Of a stretch of 44,628 nucleotides of DNA, positions 9,096-17,917 are shown piece by piece. The stretch spans positions 1 through 44,628 of the forward strand of contig PLWR01000176.1 in NCBI GenBank assembly GCA_003165615.1. Direction: 5' to 3'. The stretch comes from Acidobacteriota bacterium (GTDB lineage Bacteria > Acidobacteriota > Terriglobia > UBA7540). Below the pieces are notes generated by a model. It was not told the DNA's origin, made no database searches, and was given only the letters and a program-made list of their open reading frames with translations. Numbering within the stretch: position 1 is the first letter of the stretch; each line of letters opens with the position of its first letter. The position numbers and the translations under genes were made by a program.

Positions 9096-10301
9096 TTATT
9101 GCAGCCTGTGGCTCAACTCCCCAGGCTCAGATGACTGCACCTGTGCCAGAGGACCCCGAGCCTTCTCGACTTTTCCCCACGCTCGCAGGTAAAGCTCTTG
9201 TGTCTCGAAGATCTGCCTCTCCGCGCTGAAGTGTTCTTCCACCCACTTCCGTCCGGCCGCCCCCAACCTCCTTCGCAATTCAGGTTCTCGCAGCAATCGG
9301 CAAATGGCATCGGCCAGAAGCGAAGCATTCCCGGGCGGGACAACGAGACCAGTCCTCTCGTCAATGACGACCTCCGGCGTGCCGTCAACCGCGGTCGCGA
9401 CCATCGGCTTTCCCGCGGCCAGGGATTCCACGGCGGTGAGCGGTAATCCCTCATAAAGGGAAGGCAGGAGAGTTATGTCTGCCGCCGCCAGCCAATCCGG
9501 AATATTGGACTGGTACCCGACGAAGCGGACGGACTCCTGCAGCCCCAGCGAATGTACCTTGCTTTCCAGTTCACTGCGCAGCGCCCCGTCGCCGACGCAA
9601 ACCAAACGCGCTCTATGGAACTCTCGACACACGGCAGGCAAGGCATCCAGCAAAACATGATGGCCTTTTTGGGGTTCCAGTCGGCCCACAACAAGAAGTA
9701 GCGGGTCTCTGTCATCGAAGCCGATGCTTCGCTTGATGCCGGATGGGGCGAGGTGACCAGGTTCAAAGCGAGTCAGATCGATGCCGTTCCGAATAACAGC
9801 AACCTTCCTTGCTGCAAGTCCCTTTTCCTTGACCAGATAGTGAGCGTCGGCCTCGGAAACGGAAATGAAATAGTTGATGAAGCGCCCCACAACGCGGTCA
9901 ACGAAGAAACGTCCCTTGAACCACCCTTTGCGCCATGCTTCACGACCGTGATGCGTCTCAATAATGACAGGTACCCGGCAGAGCCAACCAATAGGAGACC
10001 CAAGCAGGCTGGCGTTAAACGTGTGGGAGTGCAAAATCCCGATCTTCCGCTGTCGTAGAATCCGTGCCAATTGAAAGGCGGCCGAGACGTTCCAGGGGCT
10101 CCCCAGGGATAATGGCAGGATCACGATGTCGTCCGGCAGGTCGCTGCCAAACATCCGCAGCAGTTCGGGGCTCGCGACCAAATGAAGCCGGAAAAGGCTT
10201 CGGTCCAAGCCGCGAAGGAGGGATAGGATGTGCTCTTCGACGCCTCCACGCACGTCGGAGTTCGAAAAGAGCAATAGAGGAATGGGTCGCGGAGTCATCA
10301 T
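9096..10301 (-). CDS. Glycosyltransferase family 4 (GT-B)
   Basis: A 401-residue GT4 enzyme. The N-terminal domain has FSNSDVRGGVEEHILSLLRG, a HSHTFNASLLG segment and ETHHGREAW; the C-terminal domain has VGRLEPQKGHHVLLDALP and the donor-site loop PSLYEGLPLTAVESLAAGKP. Exosortase-locus sugar transferases have this composition. Start ATG 10301 overlaps the upstream gene stop (ATGA). Its sugar specificity is not predictable here. Confidence 0.92.
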   Translation of the reverse strand: MMTPRPIPLLLFSNSDVRGGVEEHILSLLRGLDRSLFRLHLVASPELLRMFGSDLPDDIVILPLSLGSPWNVSAAFQLARILRQRKIGILHSHTFNASLLGSPIGWLCRVPVIIETHHGREAWRKGWFKGRFFVDRVVGRFINYFISVSEADAHYLVKEKGLAARKVAVIRNGIDLTRFEPGHLAPSGIKRSIGFDDRDPLLLVVGRLEPQKGHHVLLDALPAVCREFHRARLVCVGDGALRSELESKVHSLGLQESVRFVGYQSNIPDWLAAADITLLPSLYEGLPLTAVESLAAGKPMVATAVDGTPEVVIDERTGLVVPPGNASLLADAICRLLREPELRRRLGAAGRKWVEEHFSAERQIFETQELYLRAWGKVEKARGPLAQVQSSEPGELSHRLQ

Positions 10302-11545
10302 TCTGGAAATACGCTACTTCCGCGCGCTTCTGGTAAGCCCGCTGCCTCTCGCATTACCTGGTGCACATCGGCGATACTCTGCATTTCAGCCCGCGGTTGC
10401 TGGTTGCTCAGAAACGCCGCGTCAGAATAAGGATCGTTCGGGTGATAGCCGTGCATCCCGGAAGGCATCCACCCTCGCCCGTTGAAATCACTCTCGCTGA
10501 TCAGCCATCCCGGGTGCAGCAGGAAAATCACCTCCCCATACCGCCCATCGGGAAACAAGACGCCGAGTTGCCGCAACTCCTCTTCGGGAAGGATGCGGCC
10601 GCAGGGCAGATTCGTCAGCGCCTTAGGGATCGCTTTCCGGGCAGCATCAGATCGGAACCAGAAGCGTGCCATGGTCGAGTCGTAAATTGCCAAGTAGTCA
10701 TCCGGCATCGAAAAGCCGCAAGCCTCAATGTCCCTGACGACGTTGTAGTGGTGCTGAACCGGGGTCATTCCGTGGTCGGAGAAGACACACACCATTGCGC
10801 GAGGATCCTGATTATAGACAGTCCCGAGGAGATCTCGGAGGCCCTGCGCGTACCACGCCAATCGGCGGTCGAGCACCTCGCTTTCCTTGCAGTGATCGTG
10901 CAAGGCAGCGTCCATCTCGCTCAGATAAAGGAACACGAACGACGCTTTATTCTCCTGGATGTCACGTTTCGCTGTCTCCATGAGTTCCTTGTCGGACCCC
11001 TCATGGTAGGTGTACACGTGGTAGGGCGTCCCGGCATCAGCGAGTTCGTCAAAAATCGACTTGGCGCCCGTGATGCCTCCCGATTCATAGATGCTGCGTT
11101 TCTCGGCAAAGTTGAACCATGGAAGCAGTCGAGGGCTCACCTTGCATTCAAAGGTCTTTCCCAGCCCGAGGAATCGCCGCCCCATTTCCTTCAGCAGCTT
11201 GCGGGTGACACGGTTATCGAGCACACGGTCCGGCAAGAAGCCGAAATGACGGAACCAGCCGAAGGGCGAATGCTGAGGGTCATAATAAAAAAGATTCCAG
11301 TGACCATTTTGGGAAGGAGGAACCCCCGTAAGGATACTTGGGATGGCGCCGGAACTGAATCCCAAAACGGTCCGCAAAGACTGGCGGTGGGGAAGTAAAT
11401 CGTCGAGGAAATGTCGGCCCTTGAGAAACTCCCATCCTAGCGCATCAATCAGCACGAATACGGAGAGGCTGCCCGATTTCACCGTCTGTTCATCGGCAGC
11501 GTTAGATTCCTCTTTGGGTTGCAATCCACCCATTGGGTTTATCAT
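10298..11545 (-). CDS. Alkaline-phosphatase-superfamily phosphodiesterase-like protein
   Basis: About 415 residues with the metal-site pattern of the type I phosphodiesterase/nucleotide pyrophosphatase group: VLIDALG (first Asp), FSSGAIPSILTG (probable Ser nucleophile region), YLSEMDAALHDH (Asp and His), VFSDHGM (Asp-His) and GMHGYHPN (last His). No signal peptide is evident, so it may be cytoplasmic. Members hydrolyse phosphate esters or transfer phospho-groups; a role in trimming or decorating the glycan with phospho-substituents is an inference. I choose ATG 11545, two bases after the FemAB stop, because a longer frame would overlap that gene by 67 bases. Confidence 0.83.
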   Translation of the reverse strand: MINPMGGLQPKEESNAADEQTVKSGSLSVFVLIDALGWEFLKGRHFLDDLLPHRQSLRTVLGFSSGAIPSILTGVPPSQNGHWNLFYYDPQHSPFGWFRHFGFLPDRVLDNRVTRKLLKEMGRRFLGLGKTFECKVSPRLLPWFNFAEKRSIYESGGITGAKSIFDELADAGTPYHVYTYHEGSDKELMETAKRDIQENKASFVFLYLSEMDAALHDHCKESEVLDRRLAWYAQGLRDLLGTVYNQDPRAMVCVFSDHGMTPVQHHYNVVRDIEACGFSMPDDYLAIYDSTMARFWFRSDAARKAIPKALTNLPCGRILPEEELRQLGVLFPDGRYGEVIFLLHPGWLISESDFNGRGWMPSGMHGYHPNDPYSDAAFLSNQQPRAEMQSIADVHQVMREAAGLPEARGSSVFPE

Positions 11546-11547
11546 TT

Positions 11548-12579
11548 TTACGGAATTGAGCGAACTATCCTCGGCCCCAGCGAGTTGGCCACAAATAAGG
11601 GAATTCGCTTCCAAATCTCTGTGGCGACCCGGAACCGTGGATTATCTGCTCCCATACGTGGGGCCGAAGCGCCCACCGCCAGCCAGTAGTACCAGTGGAC
11701 CGGCCGTTCTTCGCTAGGCCAATGCCGTTTGAAAATGTGCGTGCCGCTATCTGGCGTACAACGCCCAAGGTCAACCCGGCTGTAACCGTTATTGATTGCC
11801 CACTCGAAGAGCTTCCAGTGCAAGTAGACGGAGGAGTATTTGCGCCTGAACTCCGGCAGCGTTGCACTCCACGGCCACTCCACGCCGTTCCGATCTCGAA
11901 TCACCATGCCGGCGCCAACTGGCTGACGGCCATCCCAAACGGATAGAAAGCACATTTTTTCTCCCAGCCGCCGCGCCAGATTCTCGAACCACGCCTTGGG
12001 ATATACGGGAGTCCCGAGATTTCGCATGTTCGTAGCAAACAAACGATAGAAGACATCTATTGCCTGAATGCCGCCCTCTTCGGATCTGAGGCCTTGCTTT
12101 TCGGCGCCCCGTATCTTATTCCGCATGCCCGTACTAAGACTTGCCCAAAACTCCTTTGCGGTTTTTGGTAACGGAACCTCGACAAGTACCTTGGGCGTCA
12201 GGTCGCTCCACGCGGAATGTTCTACCTCTAAAGAGTTCACCTGACGCAATTCGACGTGTCGCGCCCCATACTCTCTGGCGACGTCCCTCGCTCCGGCAAG
12301 CAATGTTTGGGCTGCCTCTGAATTGTCCGCGAGGAGACCTCCATAAGTAGAAAAGGGAACCGAAACCAGGGTGCGGCCAAACAACCGGCTCTTGATCAAG
12401 AAGAGCGGCAACACGCCTACAATCACTCCATCGGAACTGGCAGCTAGGTAGAAGGCCTCATGGCCAAACGTCTCTTGCACCAATTCTCGCCAAACCCACC
12501 GATGATAGATCAGCGCGCCCGGCGCTCGATCAATATAGGCATCCCAGATTGCCGGCTCTTTACAGATCTCCACATTCAT
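11548..12579 (-). CDS. FemAB-like protein of exosortase (XrtA) systems
   Basis: A 343-residue protein with the FemAB/GNAT-like double fold: an early segment YHRWVWRELVQETFGHEAFY, a central FWASLSTGMRNKIRGAEKQG and a C-terminal YSSVYLHWKLFEWAINNGYSRVDLGR. FemAB-related proteins usually transfer amino acids from aminoacyl-tRNA to peptidoglycan or other acceptors, and a distinct subfamily accompanies XrtA polysaccharide loci, where its role is unproven. Start ATG 12579 overlaps the deacetylase stop (ATGA). The identification rests on fold-type motifs plus context. Confidence 0.85.
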   Translation of the reverse strand: MNVEICKEPAIWDAYIDRAPGALIYHRWVWRELVQETFGHEAFYLAASSDGVIVGVLPLFLIKSRLFGRTLVSVPFSTYGGLLADNSEAAQTLLAGARDVAREYGARHVELRQVNSLEVEHSAWSDLTPKVLVEVPLPKTAKEFWASLSTGMRNKIRGAEKQGLRSEEGGIQAIDVFYRLFATNMRNLGTPVYPKAWFENLARRLGEKMCFLSVWDGRQPVGAGMVIRDRNGVEWPWSATLPEFRRKYSSVYLHWKLFEWAINNGYSRVDLGRCTPDSGTHIFKRHWPSEERPVHWYYWLAVGASAPRMGADNPRFRVATEIWKRIPLFVANSLGPRIVRSIP

Positions 12580-13496
12580 GCTCGTTCTGTTCCTAACTGG
12601 GAGCCCGTGTCCAACGCCATCAAATTTTGCGTCGCTGGTGCCACTCTGCGGCCCGTGCCAAGTTGCTCCGCGTTATCCTCCATAAACCTCTCGAAGGTGG
12701 TGAATTCAAACTCTGAAAGCAGGCTCTTAATCTTGGGCGCCGTGGTTTTCAGATTGACGTAGGTCTTGAATTCTCTCTTCAGGTTCATGGGCAAGCGAGG
12801 GTGATCCGGATCAATTTCCCTGGGGTGAATGTAGAAAACCACTGGCCGTCCTTCTCCCAATACCTTCAACGTCATCTTCTTTGTGAGCGAGAAAGGAAAC
12901 AGCCTAAGGTAGCCTCCTCCGAAGAAGCACATGGGCTGACCCAGAACACGGGTTACCGTCAGCGGAAACTCAACCACTCCCCCGGAATCAGTGGGAACCA
13001 CATACGGCGCGTAGCGGCCGCTTTTCCATCCTCCATGCCCACGCGCAGCGGGAAATACCGACGAATCGTAGCGATATCCGGCCTGCGCAACACTTTCGAA
13101 AAACCACAGCGTCTTCTCGGTAACGGAGAACCCAGACGAGCGATATCCCAAAATGCTGTGGCCCGTGATATCTTCGAGAATCTCCCTGGATTTCACTGCG
13201 TCATGGTAAAACTCGTCCCGCGTGATCTCGTAAACCAGCTTATGCGCATAGCCGTGCGAGGCGATTTCATGGCCCTGTCGGGCCGCCTCTCTTACCAGAT
13301 GAGGAAACCTTTTTGCCACCCATCCCAGGAAGAAACATGTGACATGCACGTCAAACTCGCCAAACAGTTCCAACAGAGTTAGGAAATTTCGCTCGACACG
13401 CGACGGCAGGGCCTCCCACTGCGACAGTGCAGGGGTGGACGGCACGCTCAAAATATGAAACCAATCCTCCACGTCCACGGAAAATATGCACTTCAT
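12576..13496 (-). CDS. Polysaccharide deacetylase, XrtA/PEP-CTERM locus type (DUF3473)
   Basis: About 306 residues. The NodB-type motifs are in order: SVDVEDW (DxED variant) at residues 5-11, ASHGYAH (the H-x3-H metal site) near 85, YRSSGFS near 120 and YIHPREID near 220. The C-terminal part after the NodB domain matches the DUF3473 extension of exosortase-locus deacetylases. It would remove N-acetyl or O-acetyl groups from the glycan. No signal peptide is visible. The start is set at ATG 13496 with GAGGTGG about eight bases upstream; the upstream extension overlaps the neighbouring GT2 gene. Confidence 0.92.
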   Translation of the reverse strand: MKCIFSVDVEDWFHILSVPSTPALSQWEALPSRVERNFLTLLELFGEFDVHVTCFFLGWVAKRFPHLVREAARQGHEIASHGYAHKLVYEITRDEFYHDAVKSREILEDITGHSILGYRSSGFSVTEKTLWFFESVAQAGYRYDSSVFPAARGHGGWKSGRYAPYVVPTDSGGVVEFPLTVTRVLGQPMCFFGGGYLRLFPFSLTKKMTLKVLGEGRPVVFYIHPREIDPDHPRLPMNLKREFKTYVNLKTTAPKIKSLLSEFEFTTFERFMEDNAEQLGTGRRVAPATQNLMALDTGSQLGTERA

Positions 13497-13509
13497 CGCG
13501 TAGTCCACC

Positions 13510-14685
13510 TCACAACCCCGCCTTACCCAATATCTCGCTGTCGCGACCCCTGGAAAGACTAGGAATTTCCCAAATATCGAAGCGCCGGCCGCGGCAAGTG
13601 TCCATGAGCCCCACCAGCGCCCCCAAACTTCCAAACAAGACATAGAAAGGAACAGAGAGAAGACGGCCGGCGCCCCGTCCCCGAAGGGTCAACACATAAA
13701 CATACATGGCGGAGCCATAGAACAGAATTTGTGCTAAAAGGCACGCCGCAAAAAACGGCCGGCGCGACAGACCCACAGTGGCAATTAGCAACAGCAGGAG
13801 AGGAACAACCGTCAAATAGCGAAGAAGCTTATGCGATAAGAACTGCCATCCCCTCAGGCCGAATAGCATGGCCCGAAGCTTCCACATCGCGAGTGCACCC
13901 TGGCCAGAAATCCGCCGCCTACGGGCGAATTCCTCCCCAGGAGACTGCGTATCTCTCTCCAGGACACGGGCCTGGGGTTCATAGAGCGTCCAGTAGCCCG
14001 CGTGGGCAACGTGCAACGGCAGTTCGAGATCGTTGGCAAGTTCCGGAGAAACCGGCTTATACAAGCTGCGGCGTATGCAGAAGATAGCGCCGTCGCAAAC
14101 CAGAACCGCACCAAGCTGACTCTCTAGGCGGCCAACTAACGACTCATATCCCAGGTAGACGGCGGCGCCACTTCCAATGGCGCGGTTGTCTGCCTCGCGC
14201 ACAGTGCTCGTACTCCCCGTCACGCACCCCACTCGTGGGTCGCCAAAGTGACGCACCATTTGGCGCAGGCAATTCGGGGCGATATGCGCGTTAGCGTCTG
14301 TGAAGAAGAGCAGATCAGCCCGGGCGTGCTGGACAAGTTGGTTTAGGGCTCGCCCCTTTCCGCCGCGCTTTTCCATCCGGATCAGCGTGACGCGAGGGTC
14401 TTTGATCATCCGCACGATTTCGTCAGTATGATCATCGGATGCATCTGAGGCCACCAGAATCTCCAACTGCTCAGGGGGGTAGTCCCACTGGAGTGTCTCC
14501 GTAACCTTCCAGCCGATGTCCTTCTCCTCGTTGCGAGCAGCGATAAGGACGGAGACGCCGGGCAAAAAGTCGTTGCGCGCCGCGGGGCGGACCCGCCGCG
14601 CCAGCGCCAGAAGCGCGAGGATGACCGGGTAGCCGACATAGACATAGCCGAGCCACGCCACACCGATCCAGAAGAGAACGATCAT
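13510..14685 (-). CDS. Membrane glycosyltransferase family 2 (processive-synthase-like)
   Basis: About 391 residues. One N-terminal membrane helix is followed by a GT-A domain with VSVLIAARNEEKDIG, VASDASDDHTDE and FTDANAHIAP, and then a RRRRISGQG segment at the position of the acceptor-binding QxxRW motif. Three to four hydrophobic helices close the protein. This is the layout of BcsA/hyaluronan-synthase-like GT2 enzymes. ATG 14685 overlaps the stop of the preceding sugar transferase by ATGA. It may extend the lipid-linked sugar made by that enzyme. Confidence 0.9.
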   Translation of the reverse strand: MIVLFWIGVAWLGYVYVGYPVILALLALARRVRPAARNDFLPGVSVLIAARNEEKDIGWKVTETLQWDYPPEQLEILVASDASDDHTDEIVRMIKDPRVTLIRMEKRGGKGRALNQLVQHARADLLFFTDANAHIAPNCLRQMVRHFGDPRVGCVTGSTSTVREADNRAIGSGAAVYLGYESLVGRLESQLGAVLVCDGAIFCIRRSLYKPVSPELANDLELPLHVAHAGYWTLYEPQARVLERDTQSPGEEFARRRRISGQGALAMWKLRAMLFGLRGWQFLSHKLLRYLTVVPLLLLLIATVGLSRRPFFAACLLAQILFYGSAMYVYVLTLRGRGAGRLLSVPFYVLFGSLGALVGLMDTCRGRRFDIWEIPSLSRGRDSEILGKAGL

Positions 14686-16067
14686 TGTGCCCCCCGTCCC
14701 CAAAGGAGGATCTTGATGGTCTCAAACAGGATCAGGATGTCCATACCGATTGACATATGTTTTATGTAGAAGAGGTCGTACCCGAGTTTCTCTGTGTTAT
14801 CCTCCACCGATTGACAATAACCTCGGCGCACCTGTGCCCAGCCCGTGGCTCCCGGTCTCACGCACCACCGTTGCGAGTAGAGGGGAATTTGCCGCTGGCA
14901 CTCTTCTTCCTGCTCCCGCACAAAAGGCCGGGGCCCGACGAAACACATGTCTCCGCGCAGAATGTTGTAAAGTTGTGGCAGCTCGTCCAAACGGGTGTGA
15001 CGCAGCCACCCACCGACCCTCGTACAGCGGGGGTCGTTGGGTTGGGCCGGTCGGGGCCCTCCGGAATCGGCTCCGTTGCGCATGGATCGAAATTTGTAAA
15101 GTGTAAAAGGTTTCCCATCCTTGCCAATGCGAGTTTGTCGAAAGATGGCAGGCGCCCCCGAGTCAAGCCAGATGATGAGCGCGACAAGCCCCATGATGGG
15201 CAGGCAGATGAGCAGGGCCAGGAGCGACAGAACCAGCGCCAATGAGCGCTTGCAGAGCAGCGTCCATTGGGAAACCTGGGGGCGGGAAGTGAAGAGCAAC
15301 GAACTCGCACGAATAGAACCAATCGAGACCTTACCCGTGACCGATTCGTAGAGCTCAGCTCCATCCTGGATCCGCACCCCCCTCGCCTTGAGCCGCAGGA
15401 GCTCCTCTACGGGCAGACTGCCACGGCAATCCGCCATGGTGACGATGACTCGCTCGATCTGCCGAGCTTCAACAACGTCGGTCAACTGCTCAACTGCTCC
15501 GAGGTTCCGCAATCCGCTTACGTCCTGGCTGGGGCTCGCCAAGCCCCGCACGTAACCGACCAACTCCACCCCCAGTTGCGGGCGTCTCTCAAACTCGACA
15601 GCCAGAGATGTGGCAAGAAGGCCGTCGCCCAGGAGGAGGACTTTCTCCACCAAACCGGCCGCCCGGGTCACGGCGAAAAACAGCCTGCGCCATACCACCA
15701 GGAGTATGGCCACGAGTACCATTCCACCCAGGAAGCTACGGAAGTCGAGTCCGATGTCAGGGTACTGGTAGTACACAACAGCCAGGACCAGGCAGACCGC
15801 ACCCACCACCCTGACGAGGCGGATGCTGATCTCGCGAGGATTCGCGAGGATGGACGAGTCATAGAGATCAAAGTAATGGAGACACAAAAGGCACACGGCG
15901 GAAGCGATTGCTATCCTAAGGAGAACATTGTCCCCCTCCAGCCGCAGCCCGATGTTGTCTCCGAGCACAAAAATGGCTGCGCGCAACGCCACCCCCACGA
16001 GCAATGCTTCCGTCATTACGAGCAGAAGCGTCCGGCTGGGGAAAATTCCATGGAGCACTCTCGTCAT
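14682..16067 (-). CDS. Exopolysaccharide polyprenyl glycosylphosphotransferase (initiating sugar transferase)
   Basis: A 461-residue protein. Four to five N-terminal membrane helices (residues 10-130) lead into a CoA-binding-like Rossmann domain (VEKVLLLGDGLLATSLA) and a C-terminal bacterial sugar-transferase domain with KRSLALVLSLLALLICLP, FRQTRIGKDGKPFTLYKFRS, LDELPQLYNILRGDMCFVGPRP and RPGATGWAQV. Enzymes of this WbaP/WcaJ type place the first sugar-phosphate on undecaprenyl phosphate. The exosortase-locus subfamily (EpsB_2-like) has this size and layout. It is the committed step of the pathway encoded here. Confidence 0.95.
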   Translation of the reverse strand: MTRVLHGIFPSRTLLLVMTEALLVGVALRAAIFVLGDNIGLRLEGDNVLLRIAIASAVCLLCLHYFDLYDSSILANPREISIRLVRVVGAVCLVLAVVYYQYPDIGLDFRSFLGGMVLVAILLVVWRRLFFAVTRAAGLVEKVLLLGDGLLATSLAVEFERRPQLGVELVGYVRGLASPSQDVSGLRNLGAVEQLTDVVEARQIERVIVTMADCRGSLPVEELLRLKARGVRIQDGAELYESVTGKVSIGSIRASSLLFTSRPQVSQWTLLCKRSLALVLSLLALLICLPIMGLVALIIWLDSGAPAIFRQTRIGKDGKPFTLYKFRSMRNGADSGGPRPAQPNDPRCTRVGGWLRHTRLDELPQLYNILRGDMCFVGPRPFVREQEEECQRQIPLYSQRWCVRPGATGWAQVRRGYCQSVEDNTEKLGYDLFYIKHMSIGMDILILFETIKILLWGRGAQ

Positions 16068-16145
16068 CGCTTGGAGCCTTCCGGCATCATTTGGGCCTTA
16101 GAGGCCGCATCATTCGCCACGGCAATGGATGAATCCATGTTTGAG

Positions 16146-16784
16146 TCAGGCAGGAAGGAAGGGTGGAAGGTAGAGCATGCTGGTTCGTGCCAGGTCCAAA
16201 GCTGTGCTCAACTCCCTCCCTCCGTCGCTCCCCGGGCCGACCGGAACAATGATGCGGACAACTGCTCCGTCGCGCCGCCTTTTGCACACTGCGTCCCAAA
16301 TCAAATAGACCTTCAGCCAATACTCGCTGGCAATCATCCGCCCCTGGACTTGGTACCAGTAAAGCATGACAAAGCGCTGGCCGTCTTTGGCAATGATGAA
16401 GCTGTTCACCATTGCCGGGCGGCCTGCGACGCCGGTAACTAAAGAAAGGCTGCCGTTCTGAATCGGTTCCCACCCTGCGCCGGCCATGCAGTTCTTGGGC
16501 GAGTGCATGCTTTCACCGGCCTGTTGCACCAGGTAATATGCGGTGAACAACTCCGCGGTCTCCCCGTGGGGATTGCGGTAGTCACGCAGAATATACTCGT
16601 CGGCGCCAAGCACTGGTTCCAGTCGCTCCGAGATCGATCCTTCATTGGCCAATTCCCATTGCCCGAGATGGCGAGGAAAGTTCGCAAGGGGTTGGCGATC
16701 AGGAATAACGGGTGCGGAATTCAACCAAAGCCGCAGCCCGAAGCTCAACAACAGGCTCACCGTCAAGGGGAGGACACGAGTCAT
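16146..16784 (-). CDS. epsI: EpsI family exosortase-associated protein
   Basis: A 212-residue protein with a short N-terminal hydrophobic segment and the family hallmark HSPKNCMAGAGWEPI at residues 94-108. EpsI (DUF3485) proteins stand next to exosortases, or are fused to their C-terminus, in polysaccharide loci; the molecular role is unknown but they face the periplasm. Here it is a separate gene whose ATG overlaps the exosortase stop (ATGA), so the two are made together. A 78-base gap separates it from the sugar transferase. Confidence 0.92.
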   Translation of the reverse strand: MTRVLPLTVSLLLSFGLRLWLNSAPVIPDRQPLANFPRHLGQWELANEGSISERLEPVLGADEYILRDYRNPHGETAELFTAYYLVQQAGESMHSPKNCMAGAGWEPIQNGSLSLVTGVAGRPAMVNSFIIAKDGQRFVMLYWYQVQGRMIASEYWLKVYLIWDAVCKRRRDGAVVRIIVPVGPGSDGGRELSTALDLARTSMLYLPPFLPA

Positions 16785-17680
16785 GATCCGCTCTTTCTCT
16801 GAACACCACGCGGGCTGAACCAGCGCTGGAGCAGTAGGTACTCACCCAGCAGCAGGCAGGAAGCAAGAACGAACACCACCCACCCCGAGAACAGGTGCAG
16901 GAAGCCGCTGGCCCATTTCTCCCCCCAGGCTTGCGCAAGTATACCGGTACCGGCCACGCGCAAGGCGTTAACGCCCAACGCGATGGGAATGCTGCTCAGG
17001 ACGAACAATGGACGCAGCCACCACCGGGAAGGGAGGAAATAGCCCACGACCACTCCTCCCGTAATCAAGGTGGCAAGTGACCGGATACCGCTGCAGGCCT
17101 CGGTGACGTTCAGTGTCTGATTGTTGAGTTGCAATAGGTTTCCGTCGCGGAAAACCGGGACGCCGAAGAGATCCAGAAGCCGCTCGGCCATGCTCGAGGC
17201 CACCAGTTGAAGCGGTCCCGCCACAGAATTGAAAATGACGCCCGGCAGAGGAATGGCCAGAAGAAACAGGACGAGGACAACACTGACTTCCCGCAGCACG
17301 CGCCAGCCGGCAAGGTAGAGAATTATTCCCGCCGTGAGGATAAGAAACGATACGCGTTCCAAGAACAAGTCGGCGCCCAGGCACCCAAAGATGAAGATTA
17401 CCTGTGACAATAATGCGACTACCAGGCCCGAATTGGCCGGCGCGATGGGCAGGCAGCGGAGAAGCTGGCGCTTTCGCCAAAGATATGCTGCCGCAAGGGG
17501 GGGGATAAACAAGCCATGGGAATAGTCCGGATTATGCAGCCAGTCTTTGCCCAGGCGGAACATTGTCGGACCATAGAGCGCCCCAATCGTGGCCAGCAGA
17601 AGCCCCCAGCCTGTGAGGGAGATCCTCAAAGGTGCACGCACTTGAGCAATATCCATGGAAGGTTGAGTTGCGTCACTCAT
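16781..17680 (-). CDS. Exosortase (membrane transpeptidase-like protease)
   Basis: About 299 residues with seven to eight membrane helices. The catalytic triad of exosortases is visible: Cys196 in EACSGIRSL, Arg241 in NALRVAGTG and His262 in FLHLFSGW. DYSHGLF near residue 52 is another family mark. Exosortases process proteins bearing a C-terminal PEP-CTERM signal as they are exported, coupled to polysaccharide synthesis. ATG 17680 is chosen with AGGA upstream; a TTG at 17719 would add 13 residues. No PEP-CTERM protein is encoded in the window, so substrates must lie elsewhere. Confidence 0.94.
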   Translation of the reverse strand: MSDATQPSMDIAQVRAPLRISLTGWGLLLATIGALYGPTMFRLGKDWLHNPDYSHGLFIPPLAAAYLWRKRQLLRCLPIAPANSGLVVALLSQVIFIFGCLGADLFLERVSFLILTAGIILYLAGWRVLREVSVVLVLFLLAIPLPGVIFNSVAGPLQLVASSMAERLLDLFGVPVFRDGNLLQLNNQTLNVTEACSGIRSLATLITGGVVVGYFLPSRWWLRPLFVLSSIPIALGVNALRVAGTGILAQAWGEKWASGFLHLFSGWVVFVLASCLLLGEYLLLQRWFSPRGVQRKSGS

Positions 17681-17917
17681 CGGGATTGACTTTCCTATCT
17701 GTTTCGGTTTCGAAAACAAGCCATGATGTGAAGGCGCCGGCCGTGATCGAACGAGCTTCCTTGCGCGACGGGCCGCCCTTGTTGCGGCTCGGCGCTGCAG
17801 GGGGCCGAAGAAGAGTGCATTCGTGAGGTGCGTGGCTCGTTAATGTTGATAATAAGCAAAACAATCATGTTGCGGGACACATGCACCTGCCCCTGCCATC
17901 CACCGCCGCAGCCCAGG
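17681..17917. other. Gene-free gap between the exosortase and TPR lipoprotein genes
   Basis: This 237-base stretch probably holds a promoter for the exosortase run, since transcription comes from the right. I see no strong hairpin with a T-tract, no convincing -35/-10 pair and no gene. Confidence 0.5.

Noticed and set aside
10361..11398. Plus-strand open frame of 345 codons opposite the phosphodiesterase-like gene
   Set aside because: Opposite strand encodes a protein with a full set of metal-site motifs, so this is a shadow.
15267..16442. Plus-strand open frame of 391 codons opposite the sugar transferase and EpsI genes
   Set aside because: It spans two well-supported genes on the other strand and has low-complexity composition typical of antisense frames.
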